This document shows positions 1 to 6,903 of a stretch of 64,000 nt of DNA, piece by piece. The position numbers and the translations under genes are program-made. Source of the DNA: Streptomyces griseoloalbus (GTDB lineage Bacteria; Actinomycetota; Actinomycetes; Streptomycetales; Streptomycetaceae); NCBI GenBank assembly GCA_014650015.1, contig BMUD01000027.1, forward strand, positions 1 through 64,000, written 5' to 3'. Positions within the stretch are counted from its first letter, which is position 1. The number at the start of each line of letters is the position of its first letter. The notes under the pieces were generated by a model. It made no database searches and was not told the DNA's origin. It worked only from the letters and a program-made list of their open reading frames with translations.

Positions 1-175
1 CGACGGCGGTCGCGGGGGTGAGGGCGATGCCGTCCCACACGCATGTCATTCCGCGGACCTGTGCCTCGGCGAGCCCGTCCAGGGGCGGCAGGATGATGGC
101 CGCCAGCACCTGCTGCCGGGCGTCCGGCGATGGTGGGGTGTCGCTGTTCCGGGCGGACTGCGTAGTCTCTGCCAT
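1..175 (-). CDS. hypothetical element protein, N-terminal part (runs off left edge)
   Basis: The frame is open from an ATG whose complement lies at 173-175 to base 1, giving about 58 residues beginning MAETTQSARNSDTPP and continuing into LPPLDGLAEAQVRGMTCVWDG. An AAGGGAG ribosome site lies 7 nt upstream on the minus strand. I do not recognise the family. The gene is divergent from the GntR-type regulator at 346 and shares the 170-bp intergenic region that contains a 20-bp palindrome, so it may be controlled by that regulator. It belongs to the integrated element. Confidence 0.6.
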   Translation of the reverse strand, partial: MAETTQSARNSDTPPSPDARQQVLAAIILPPLDGLAEAQVRGMTCVWDGIALTPATAV

Positions 176-280
176 GTCGTCGCTCCCTTGAAGCGGTGGC
201 CACGCCCCCGGCCGGTCGCACGGCGTGGGGGTCTGTCGTTTCCGCAGCGTAGCCCTACTTGTATCGCCCTGTCTCGCCCT

Positions 281-300
281 GTCTCGATACGTATCGAGAC
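281..300. promoter_or_regulatory. perfect 20-bp palindrome, candidate operator of the GntR regulator
   Basis: GTCTCGATACGTATCGAGAC is its own reverse complement. It lies 45 bp before the GntR-type gene and between two divergent genes. Related half sites (TGTATCG, GTCTCG) occur just upstream at 260-280. Autoregulation by binding here is inferred. Confidence 0.6.
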
Positions 301-345
301 GCATCCCAAGATGCCGCTACGTGGCCCGCTGCCTAGCTTCGGATC

Positions 346-609
346 ATGGCCACAGACCCGGATGCCGAGATCGACCACGAGGGCCCGGTGACGCCGTACC
401 GGCAGCTCGCCGAGATCCTGAAGGCGCGCATTGCCCGCGGCGACTGGGCGGAAGGCCGGCCGATCCCCTCGGAGAACCGTCTGGTGCAGGAGTACGGCCT
501 GGCCCGTTCGACGGTACGCCGGGCGATCGCCGTACTCGTCGACGAGGGCGCGGTGTGGACCGTACAGGGCCGCGGCACCTGCGTGGGACAGCCGCACGAC
601 GCCGGATAG
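346..609 (+). CDS. GntR-type winged-helix regulator, DNA-binding domain only
   Basis: The 87-residue protein is almost entirely a GntR winged helix: YRQLAEILKARIARGDW, then PSENRLVQEYGLARSTVRRAI as the helix-turn-helix, then the wing VWTVQGRGTCV. There is no C-terminal ligand domain, so it is about a third of the length of a full GntR regulator. Such short forms are common as KorA-like repressors of Streptomyces integrative plasmids, where they control transfer or replication genes. The upstream palindrome at 281-300 is the likely operator. Start chosen at the ATG before ATDPDAEIDHEGPVTPY; no strong ribosome site is visible. Confidence 0.8.
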   Translation: MATDPDAEIDHEGPVTPYRQLAEILKARIARGDWAEGRPIPSENRLVQEYGLARSTVRRAIAVLVDEGAVWTVQGRGTCVGQPHDAG

Positions 610-745
610 GGACCCGTGCGGGTGACCACCACGTGAGCACCCCTCCCCTACGCTGCGAAGATGTCACGATCAGCGGATGTCTAATCCGTAGGAACGACGG
701 CGCCCGGCCCCGTGGTGGAGGAGCCGGGCGCGGGTGCGTCTGGGG

Positions 746-1486
746 TCAGGCAGCAGCGGGGGCGGTCGCGCGGGCGGCGTCGTTCGCCGCGTACGCCGCG
801 GCGATGGTGTTCTGCGGGGACGCCGAGCCCGATCCGGTGAGCCGCATCCCGTCCAGGGCCTGCTGGGTGGCAGTCAGGGCGCTGTCCGTGGCCAGCTTCG
901 CGGCGAGCGCCTTCCCGGCCTCGCCCGGCAGCAGCGGCACCAGAGCCTCGTCCACGGCCCGTATGGCGGCCGTCGGGTCCGTCTGGTCGCCCTGGGCGCG
1001 GTCCAGGCCGCGGCGCTTGTCCTGGGCCCGCAGGTACGCCGGGTACTCGGTCCGCAGGGCCCGCAGGGTGTCGACGTCGGCGCTCTCGATGACCTCCGAC
1101 AGGGCGGCACCGGCGTCGAGCTGGGCGCGCGCCCGCTCCCACGCGCGGGACAGTCGCAGCTCGGCGAGGAGCTGCTCGTTGGTGTCGCCCGCCGCGGTGT
1201 GCCGGTCGGCTGCGTCGCGGGCCACCAAGGCGGCGCGCTGCACCTCGCGTCCGAGCGCGTCGGCCAGGGTGGCGCCGAGCTGCCGCGCCTGCTGGGCGAG
1301 TTCCCGCCGGCGGGCCTCCAGCCCCTCCGGGGAGAGGTTCGGGTCGGTGAAGTTCTGCGCCAGGCGGGCGGCCTCGGCAACCTGCTGCTGTGCCTGCGGC
1401 AGAACCGTGGTGGTGATCTGCCGGGCGTGGTCGAGGGCGTCGGATGCGGTGGCGAGGTAGCGCTGGGAAAGGGCGGTGAGGTTCAT
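746..1486 (-). CDS. hypothetical phage/element protein, mostly helical
   Basis: The 246-residue protein begins MNLTALSQRYLATASDALDHARQ and is rich in Ala, Gln, Arg and Leu with long predicted helices, for example LSPEGLEARRRELAQQARQL. It has no signal peptide and no membrane segment. I do not recognise a catalytic motif; a structural or scaffold-like phage role is possible but unsupported. It is the last gene of a leftward run that starts at 3170, with 16 bp between it and the preceding gene. Confidence 0.6.
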   Translation of the reverse strand: MNLTALSQRYLATASDALDHARQITTTVLPQAQQQVAEAARLAQNFTDPNLSPEGLEARRRELAQQARQLGATLADALGREVQRAALVARDAADRHTAAGDTNEQLLAELRLSRAWERARAQLDAGAALSEVIESADVDTLRALRTEYPAYLRAQDKRRGLDRAQGDQTDPTAAIRAVDEALVPLLPGEAGKALAAKLATDSALTATQQALDGMRLTGSGSASPQNTIAAAYAANDAARATAPAAA

Positions 1487-1502
1487 GAGAGGGGGCTCCC
1501 GG

Positions 1503-1784
1503 TCAGTAGTTGCGGCGGTTGGGGTCGAGGGCGTCCTGCGTGGCCACCGCCGGGCGGTAGCCGTCCCGGTCGGCCTTCTCCTTCATCCACTCCACGGCGG
1601 TGAGGTAGTCGGCGGGGGCCTCGGCGACGTCCTCCATGGGATATCCGAGGTCGGTGAAGCGGGCGATGGCCTCGGCGTCGTCGGTGTAGATCTCGCCGTT
1701 GACCCACCACAGGGCAGCGGGTCCGTGGAGGGTGTTCTCCGGGCCGTGGACGACGGGCCCGGCGGGTGCGGTGATCTTCTTCAT
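1503..1784 (-). CDS. hypothetical small acidic element protein
   Basis: The 93-residue protein starts MKKITAPAGPVVHGPENTLHGP and ends ATQDALDPNRRNY. A GGGAG site lies 9 nt upstream of the ATG, and the start overlaps the stop of the preceding gene by 4 nt (ATGA), which decides this start over longer options. The acidic central part contains WWVNGEIYTDDAEAIARFTDLGYPM. It is typical of small phage accessory genes and has no function I can name. Confidence 0.65.
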   Translation of the reverse strand: MKKITAPAGPVVHGPENTLHGPAALWWVNGEIYTDDAEAIARFTDLGYPMEDVAEAPADYLTAVEWMKEKADRDGYRPAVATQDALDPNRRNY

Positions 1785-2200
1785 GGTGGGGTGCTCCCGG
1801 TTCGGTAGGCGTCCAGGGACGCACTGTCGATGAGCCAGACCGGGCCGGCGCGGCGGGCCCGCACACGGCCCGATCGGGCCAGGCGACGCGCGTACGAGGG
1901 GCTGCACCTCATGGCATGTGCGGCCTCGGCCGCGGTCAGTTCCACTGTGGCGGCCGGCTGCTGGGGGGTTCCGCCGCTGGAACCGGCCGGCGGGTGGGGT
2001 TCACCGCGGACGGCGGCGGCGTGCAGCGCGTGGAGGACGCGGCGGGCCTCCGGGGACAGCTCGCCCCCGTCGGCCCGCGTACGGTCGAGCAGGTCGCGCA
2101 TCAGGGCCCGCAGTACCTCGCTCGCGACCGACGGGGGGACCATGACGGAGCCGTCCGGCCGCAGCAGCCGGGCGACACCCGGATCAGGCTGCATCGCCAT
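1781..2200 (-). CDS. helix-turn-helix (excisionase-like) DNA-binding protein
   Basis: The protein has 139 residues. The C-terminal half (about residues 85-130) reads VELTAAEAAHAMRCSPSYARRLARSGRVRARRAGPVWLIDSASLDAY, cited here only as the arrangement of a MerR/excisionase-type helix-turn-helix: a recognition helix with SPSYARRLARSG and a wing ending in a substrate-like WLID. The N-terminal half is helical and unassigned. It is translationally coupled to its downstream neighbour (4-nt overlap) and overlaps the upstream gene by 17 nt. It may be a second DNA-binding accessory factor of the element. Confidence 0.65.
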   Translation of the reverse strand: MAMQPDPGVARLLRPDGSVMVPPSVASEVLRALMRDLLDRTRADGGELSPEARRVLHALHAAAVRGEPHPPAGSSGGTPQQPAATVELTAAEAAHAMRCSPSYARRLARSGRVRARRAGPVWLIDSASLDAYRTGSTPP

Positions 2201-2531
2201 CGTCGGGTCCGTCCTGCGCCTGGCGGGCCGCGAGGGGCACCACGACCTGATCAGGCTCCCGCAGCAGCACCCGCACGAGCAGCGGCCAGTCCGCGGGCCA
2301 GAACGCGTACGCCTCGCGGCCGGCCTCCGTGTTCCGGTCTACCTGCGGGAGCGGCTTACGGCGGCCCATACGCAGCCACAGCATGATCACGCGGGGGCCG
2401 CGGACCAGGATCAGCGAGGGGTCGTCACCGCGCTGGTTCTCGCGATCGGGGGTGAAGGCAGTGAAGCCGCGCTTACGGGCCTCCGTGATCACACGGTGGT
2501 TGTACTGGAGTTGTGCGGGCTGGAGTCGCAT
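2184..2531 (-). CDS. VRR-NUC-like protein, catalytic residues apparently lost
   Basis: The protein has 115 residues. Its layout resembles phage VRR-NUC nucleases: a helical N-terminus with Q-x2-YNHRVITEARKRGF, then DDPSLILVRGPRVIMLWLR, then a C-terminal AYAFWPADWPLLVRVLL that matches the usual W-x-P-x-D end. In active members the strand after RGPR carries E-x-K; here that position reads LWLRM. The fold assignment is by eye and tentative. Start chosen at the ATG before RLQPAQL. The gene sits inside the leftward element operon. Confidence 0.5.
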   Translation of the reverse strand: MRLQPAQLQYNHRVITEARKRGFTAFTPDRENQRGDDPSLILVRGPRVIMLWLRMGRRKPLPQVDRNTEAGREAYAFWPADWPLLVRVLLREPDQVVVPLAARQAQDGPDDGDAA

Positions 2532-2610
2532 GTGTGCCTCTGAGCTGGGGTGTTGGTGTTCCCACGCGCGCGTGATGCGCGGGGGCTGCGGAACCGGATG
2601 CCGGCGGCGG

Positions 2611-2808
2611 TCAGGGGGTGGTGGGGGGCTGTTCGGTGTCGCGTCTGGCGGCTTGGTTGCGGAGCTTCTGGGCGTGGCGGTGCGCGAGTCCTCGGCGGCG
2701 GGCGGCGGTGAGGGCGGCGCGGCGCTTCTTCGCGGCCTGGATGCGGATGCGTGCGGCGGTGATGCGGGCCTGTATCTGCTGTTCGACGTGGGATGTGGGT
2801 TCGGTCAT
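2611..2808 (-). CDS. small basic element protein
   Basis: The 65-residue protein MTEPTSHVEQQIQARITAAR is followed by a very Arg/Lys-rich helix ending RRDTEQPPTTP. The start is set by an AAAGGGA site 5 nt upstream; a longer frame exists but has no ribosome site. The composition suggests nucleic acid binding. No family is recognised. Confidence 0.55.
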   Translation of the reverse strand: MTEPTSHVEQQIQARITAARIRIQAAKKRRAALTAARRRGLAHRHAQKLRNQAARRDTEQPPTTP

Positions 2809-2819
2809 GGCGGTCCCTT

Positions 2820-3170
2820 TCACAGGTAGTCGGGGGTGCTGGTGGACCATCCGCAGGTCCAGCGGTAGCCGCAGTGGTGGCACTGGTAGGCGCCCACGAG
2901 CCAGCCGTCAGAGCTGAGTTCGGTCTTGGCGGGGACCGCCGGCACGTCGAGGTTGCGGCAGTTGTTGCACATGTCGGTGAAGGGGATGGCGGCGGCCATG
3001 TCGCGTACGGCGGTGAGCCAGTCGGCCTGGCTCATGTCGATGTCCTCGCGGGTGATCGCCTGGATGAGCTGGTTGAGGGCGTGGGCGGCCTGGTTGTACT
3101 CGGGCAGGTGGGCGAGCCGGGTGTGATCGAAGGTGCGGACGTGGGCGGGGTTCTCGGAGGGCTTCGGCAT
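2820..3170 (-). CDS. hypothetical protein with C-terminal zinc-ribbon-like cysteines
   Basis: The 116-residue protein starts MPKPSENPAHVRTFDHTRLAH. The middle is helical. The C-terminal third carries two Cys pairs, CNNC and CHHC, separated by about 30 residues, followed by a single C in YRWTCGW. This spacing is compatible with a zinc ribbon. The ATG after a GGAG-containing stretch was chosen; a longer in-frame ORF reaches upstream only through the repeat-rich intergenic region. It is the first gene of the leftward run that ends at 746. Confidence 0.6.
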   Translation of the reverse strand: MPKPSENPAHVRTFDHTRLAHLPEYNQAAHALNQLIQAITREDIDMSQADWLTAVRDMAAAIPFTDMCNNCRNLDVPAVPAKTELSSDGWLVGAYQCHHCGYRWTCGWSTSTPDYL

Positions 3171-3198
3171 GTGGGGCTCCGCTTCGGATGTGACGGGT

Positions 3199-3304
3199 GG
3201 TCCGGGTGTGGTCCGGGTGTGGTCCGGGTGGTTGTCACCCGTTCGGCGTGATGTTTGTGCTGGTGAGAGGGGTGCTGGTCCGGGTGGTCCGGGTGGTCCG
3301 GGTG
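3199..3304. repeat. direct repeats of GGTCCGGGTG, two clusters
   Basis: Three copies with 11-bp period start at 3199, 3210 and 3221 (GGTCCGGGTGT or GGTCCGGGTGG). Three more with 9-bp period start at 3277, 3286 and 3295. They lie between the primase gene and the next leftward gene. Their number, spacing and position fit iterons of a replication origin or a multi-site operator. Confidence 0.75.
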
Positions 3305-3315
3305 ATTTGAGAAAG

Positions 3316-3347
3316 CCCCCCACGTGCGCACGCACGTACTGAGGGGG
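3316..3347 (-). terminator. hairpin terminator downstream of the primase gene
   Basis: CCCCC-C-ACGTGCG pairs with CGCACGT-ACTGA-GGGGG. On the minus strand the hairpin is followed by CTTTCTC. It sits between the primase stop and the next leftward gene, so it would end the replication operon. Confidence 0.6.
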
Positions 3348-3370
3348 AAAAGTTCCGCCGATCTGCCTGG

Positions 3371-3467
3371 ACCACCCGGACCGGGCGGGATGACCTGTGG
3401 TTTCCCGAGGCCACCCGCCCGGACCGGACCCGGACCATCACCCGGACCACCCCGGACCGGGCGCCGG
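3371..3467. repeat. inverted copies of the same repeat (CACCCGGACC)
   Basis: Several copies of CACCCGGACC and truncated forms lie at 3371-3383 and 3411-3467. They are in reverse orientation to the 3199-3304 clusters, and the last ones run into the 3' end of the primase gene, encoding its APAPGPGWSG tail. Together the two sets flank the terminator hairpin. Confidence 0.65.
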
Positions 3468-4928
3468 AGCATCGAGCCGCACCCCGAGGTACGACGGCGT
3501 CCGGACACCACCGATGCGGATCTTGGCTTCCTTGATGCCGACGCCGGCCGCGAACAGATCCCGGCTGAATGTCGGCTTGGTGCCCGGGTGGTCGCGTCCC
3601 TCGGTACGGCACCAGCGCCGCCACGCCTCGTACAGCTCGTCCTTGGGCGTGCTGGCCTCGGGGTCGAGCTGACACCAGTCCCCGAGGAATGCCCGGATAG
3701 GGCTGGTGCTCGCGGCGAGCAGGGCCACGGCTTCCGCAGACGAGACTGGTTCGACGAGACGGCCCCGCTGGTTGAGTCGGTCCAAGCCGTCAAGAGCCCA
3801 GTTCAGGATGCCGGGCAGCTCCCGGGCGAGGTCACGTTCAAGGGTCGTGTCCTCGCGGCCGAGGTTGCTGATCGTCATGGTCAGGATGAGCAGCCGGGAG
3901 GCGATGGCGCCGGAGGAGTCGCGGAACGCCGGCAGTTCGTTGGACAGCAGCATGAAGCGGGCGCCGAGGCGGCCGACCCACGGTTCGCGGTGCTTCCGGT
4001 CCACGGTCACGGTGTCCTCGCCGGAGACCGTGAGCAACCGTTCCACGATGGTCTCGGCACCCTGCCGGGGGAGGCGAGCGTCAGCGACGACAGCCAGGGA
4101 CTTGTCGATGAGGTCCGCCAGTCCGAAGTTCGTGGCCAGGCTGCCCATCGTGGGCCCGGACATGTTGCGCTTGCCCACCAACGCCGTCAGGGTGCGCGCG
4201 ATCGTGCCCTTCCCGGACCGCATCGGGCCGACGATCAGGAGCATCTTCTGGAGGTCGGTGCGCCCGCTGATGACGTATCCGAACCACTCCTGGAGGGCCT
4301 GGATCGCCTCGGGGTCGTCGGGCCAGATGGAGTTCAGGAAACCGAGCCACCGGGCCGGGGCGGGCGCCTCGGGCGCGTAGCCGAACGGCACCGACACCCG
4401 GTTGAAGAACATCGGGGTGAGCGGGTGCAGTTGGCGTGTCGTGACGTCGAGCAGGCCGTTTTCACAGGCCACGACGGTGCGCCGCTCGCGGTCGGGTGCC
4501 GCCAGCCAGGCCGGCGGTTCCGTGTCCGCGGGCAGGTGCACGATCGCCGCCATGGCTTCCAGGAGGTTGGCGATCTTCGCCGAGGTCGGCGCCCAATCGG
4601 CGATCTTCTCCTGACCGTTGCGGTCCACCGTCGTGTACGTGGCGTGCTCGACACGGGGGTACAGATCGGCGCGCATCGCAGCGGCGTCGTCCTCGTCCCA
4701 GTGCGGGCCACGCCACCGCATCCACGCACCACGCCAGTGCCTCAGGGTGTACGTGCCGTGGTCCTGCCATGCGGGCAGTAGCGCCCGAGCCACGGCCATG
4801 GGGTTGTTCGGCGCCGGAAGGTGCAAGGGCTCGTCCTGCACCAGTGGGGGCGGTTGGTTGGGGACATGGGCGAGGGCCCGCGGGCCAGTGCCTGCGGGCC
4901 ACTCTCCAGGTCGGCGGTGCGTGGTCAA
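3438..4928 (-). CDS. P4/D5-family phage-plasmid primase-helicase
   Basis: The protein has 496 residues from a TTG start that overlaps the preceding stop (TTGA) and has GGGAG 9 nt upstream. The N-terminal 180 residues contain a D5-type region (HWRGAWMRWRGPHWDEDD, NGLLDV). An SF3 helicase follows: Walker A GPMRSGKGTIAR, then SLAVVADARL as Walker B, then MLLSNELPAFRDSSGAIASR as the sensor and arginine region. It probably unwinds and primes the element origin. It is the last gene of the leftward operon from the excisionase-like gene. The C-terminal ten residues are encoded by the repeat cluster. A longer frame upstream overlaps the neighbour and was rejected. Confidence 0.85.
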   Translation of the reverse strand: MTTHRRPGEWPAGTGPRALAHVPNQPPPLVQDEPLHLPAPNNPMAVARALLPAWQDHGTYTLRHWRGAWMRWRGPHWDEDDAAAMRADLYPRVEHATYTTVDRNGQEKIADWAPTSAKIANLLEAMAAIVHLPADTEPPAWLAAPDRERRTVVACENGLLDVTTRQLHPLTPMFFNRVSVPFGYAPEAPAPARWLGFLNSIWPDDPEAIQALQEWFGYVISGRTDLQKMLLIVGPMRSGKGTIARTLTALVGKRNMSGPTMGSLATNFGLADLIDKSLAVVADARLPRQGAETIVERLLTVSGEDTVTVDRKHREPWVGRLGARFMLLSNELPAFRDSSGAIASRLLILTMTISNLGREDTTLERDLARELPGILNWALDGLDRLNQRGRLVEPVSSAEAVALLAASTSPIRAFLGDWCQLDPEASTPKDELYEAWRRWCRTEGRDHPGTKPTFSRDLFAAGVGIKEAKIRIGGVRTPSYLGVRLDAPAPGPGWSG

Positions 4929-5350
4929 GTGCGGTTCTCCCGACCGGGGACGGTGACCTTCGGCCACCGGGATTGGTTGCTGATCTGGTCTCTCTCGCGC
5001 GCCCACATCTCGGCGGCCTGCTCGCGGACGCGGAGCCACGCGGCGTCCAGTTCGGCACGGGTCCGGCGAGAAGTGAGCGGTTCGCGCGGCTGCGAGGCTT
5101 CGCGGAACCACTGGAGGAGCCCCTCCTCGTCCCCGTACTTCCGCCACTTCTCGGCGGCGTCGATGACGGCGGCGAACCGGCGCGGGTCGTCCGGGTGAAG
5201 CGCGAGCCAGGCGGGCGATCCGTACGGCGGGAAGTCCTCGGCGAGGAACCGGCAGCGGGCCTCTGCCCAGAGGGCGACGACGTCCGTGGGGTCGACGGCC
5301 AGGGCCCCCAGCACCGTGGCACTGGGGGCGGCCGTCGTACGACCGGTCAC
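4925..5350 (-). CDS. hypothetical phage protein, possibly DUF2742-like
   Basis: The 141-residue protein MTGRTTAAPSATVLGALAVD has a central PPYGSPAWLALHPDDPRRFAAVIDAAEKW, listed here for its pattern of G-S-P-x-W followed by D-D-P-R-R and A-A-E-x-W. I associate that pattern with small actinobacterial prophage proteins of the DUF2742 type. It is coupled at both ends: the start overlaps the upstream stop (ATGA), and the stop overlaps the TTG start of the primase. This suggests co-translation with the primase, but no function is known to me. Confidence 0.65.
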   Translation of the reverse strand: MTGRTTAAPSATVLGALAVDPTDVVALWAEARCRFLAEDFPPYGSPAWLALHPDDPRRFAAVIDAAEKWRKYGDEEGLLQWFREASQPREPLTSRRTRAELDAAWLRVREQAAEMWARERDQISNQSRWPKVTVPGRENRT

Positions 5351-5769
5351 GCGCCGGCCTCGTGGGCGAGCATGTCGAGCATCGTCCGCAGCGCGGCGGC
5401 GGTCTCCCGCGGGTTGGCCGAGAGGTCCAGCGCCCGCCGGATCGCGTAGCCGGCGGTGCTGAACGCCTCGTGACCGCGGGCCTCCTCGATGGGGAAGCCG
5501 CCGACGTCCGGCCGGGCGAGGTGCTCGGCGGAGGCGTCGTCCACGGCCTGGTGCAGCTGCTCGGCGATGTCCCGCGGGTGCGTGGTGAGTCCGGTGAGCC
5601 GTTCGCTGACGGCCTTGGTGATCAGGGCGGTGGCGACCTCGGTGGTGCTCGGCACGGGGTGCTGGCGGGGCTGCTCGGGGATCAGCGGGTGCGGCCGGCC
5701 GGTCGGCTCCAGGGCGGAGGCGATGGCGGGGCTACTGGCGTCCTGTCCACGAAGGGTCGTACGCTTCAC
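5347..5769 (-). CDS. hypothetical element protein upstream of primase
   Basis: The 140-residue protein starts at a GTG with AAAGGAG 6 nt upstream (MKRTTLRGQDASSPAIASAL). It is mostly helical, with EVATALITKAVSERLTGLTTHPRDIAEQLHQAVDD and a C-terminal LRTMLDMLAHEAGA. Its 4-nt overlap with the next gene makes it part of the replication operon. No motif is recognised. Confidence 0.65.
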   Translation of the reverse strand: MKRTTLRGQDASSPAIASALEPTGRPHPLIPEQPRQHPVPSTTEVATALITKAVSERLTGLTTHPRDIAEQLHQAVDDASAEHLARPDVGGFPIEEARGHEAFSTAGYAIRRALDLSANPRETAAALRTMLDMLAHEAGA

Positions 5770-5897
5770 GTGAAGCTCCTTTCGACGGCGGCGCAACGGG
5801 TTCACGGCCCGCGCCGCCGTTCGGCTGTTCAGGGATGGATGGCTGGTGCTTCTGGCCCCCGGACCACAGGTGTTGGCGCACCTGCTGGGGGCCGCCT

Positions 5898-6101
5898 TCA
5901 TGCGGCGATCGTCTGGGAGTCGAGCCACTGCTCGACGTCGGACCAGCGGGCCCGGAGGTGCCGGCCGACCTTGATGAACTTCGGGCCGCCGCCACGGCTG
6001 GACCACTGGTAGACGGTGCCGAGCGGTACCCCGCAGTACTCGGCGATCTGCTCAGGCGTAGCCAGGGGGCGACGCGCTTCAGACGGGGAAGTCGATCGCA
6101 T
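5898..6101 (-). CDS. xis: excisionase-like helix-turn-helix protein
   Basis: The 67-residue protein has one domain: LATPEQIAEYCGVPLGTVYQW is the helix-turn-helix, followed by GGGPKFIKVGRHLRARWSDVEQWL. This is the classic AlpA/excisionase fold of Streptomyces integrative elements. Such proteins direct the integrase toward excision. It is divergent from the XRE repressor and integrase at 6268 and shares their control region with its two inverted repeats. It heads the leftward replication operon, so excision and replication could be induced together. Confidence 0.85.
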   Translation of the reverse strand: MRSTSPSEARRPLATPEQIAEYCGVPLGTVYQWSSRGGGPKFIKVGRHLRARWSDVEQWLDSQTIAA

Positions 6102-6147
6102 CCGTGATCATCCTCATTCCGAGCCGCAGTGCAGCGGGCGATCATCG

Positions 6148-6168
6148 TTCGTGGGGTCGTCCCACGAA
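6148..6168. promoter_or_regulatory. inverted repeat, candidate operator near xis
   Basis: TTCGTGGG and CCCACGAA are separated by 5 bp. The repeat lies 46 bp upstream of the excisionase-like gene, in the divergent region shared with the XRE-type repressor. Confidence 0.55.
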
Positions 6169-6204
6169 CCGTGTCTCAAGAGTGAGGGGCGTCGATCGTG
6201 GTGT

Positions 6205-6234
6205 CAACCCACACGAGAGAAGTCGTGTGTGTTG
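6205..6234. promoter_or_regulatory. 12-bp inverted repeat before the XRE repressor gene
   Basis: CAACCCACACGA and TCGTGTGTGTTG form arms with one mismatch and a 6-bp spacer, 33 bp before the repressor ATG. It is a probable autoregulatory operator. The CCCACACGA arm resembles the CCCACGAA arm of the neighbouring repeat. Confidence 0.55.
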
Positions 6235-6267
6235 TGAACCCACGGCAACTGTGCGACTCTGACGGCC

Positions 6268-6903
6268 ATGGAGACGGAGCGCGAAGAGCAACCGCCGCCC
6301 ACAGTGGGGGCGGTCGTAGGGGCCAACCTCCGGGGTCTACGGAAGTCCAAGCGCTGGACTCAGGACGTCGCAGCGGCACAGCTCTCTTCCCGGGGGCTCA
6401 CCTGGAAGCGAGCGCACATTGCGGATCTAGAGAGCGGTCGACGCGAGACGCTCGATCTCGGCGCACTGATCGTCCTCGGGGAGGTGCTTGATGCGCCGTT
6501 GCCCGAGCTGTTCGCAGGAGACGGCGACGTGTTGCTGACACCGCGGTCCGACTTTCCCCAGCACGCCATTACGGTGACGCGTGATCAGCTCCGGGCCTGG
6601 TTGGTTGGCGAGAAGACGTGGGTGCGTGTCGATGGAAGCGAAGACGTCCGAACCGCGTTGCACGGCACGCCGGCGCAAGCGGACGCAGCACTGGCGAAGC
6701 GCCTGAACCTGCCTGTTCAGGACGTCATTACGGCCGCTCGAAGCCGCTGGGGGCACAGCCTCACGCAGGAGCGCGACGAACGCGTTCGGCAGCTGGGAGA
6801 CCTGCCCATCGAAGAGCGTCAGGCTCGCCAAGGACACATCACGCGCGAACTCAGCGCTGAGCTTTCCGCTTGGATCGACGAGGCGGAGTCCACCGATGGC
6901 TAG
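6268..6903 (+). CDS. XRE-family repressor-like regulator
   Basis: The protein has 211 residues. Residues about 14-70 form a Cro/C1-type helix-turn-helix (GANLRGLRKSKRWTQDVAAAQL, then WKRAHIADLESGRRETLDL). The rest is an Arg/Glu-rich helical region with a second short helical segment, ALAKRLNLPVQDVITAARSRWG. It probably represses the divergent xis-primase operon and may regulate itself. The stop overlaps the integrase ATG by 8 nt, so repressor and integrase are co-transcribed. I see no peptidase motif, so induction by RecA-type cleavage is not suggested. Confidence 0.75.
   Translation: METEREEQPPPTVGAVVGANLRGLRKSKRWTQDVAAAQLSSRGLTWKRAHIADLESGRRETLDLGALIVLGEVLDAPLPELFAGDGDVLLTPRSDFPQHAITVTRDQLRAWLVGEKTWVRVDGSEDVRTALHGTPAQADAALAKRLNLPVQDVITAARSRWGHSLTQERDERVRQLGDLPIEERQARQGHITRELSAELSAWIDEAESTDG

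Noticed and set aside
3199-3304. CRISPR-like array in the GGTCCGGGTG repeats or the 13-bp array after murB
   Set aside because: Repeats are too short, lack unique spacers and have no cas genes nearby.
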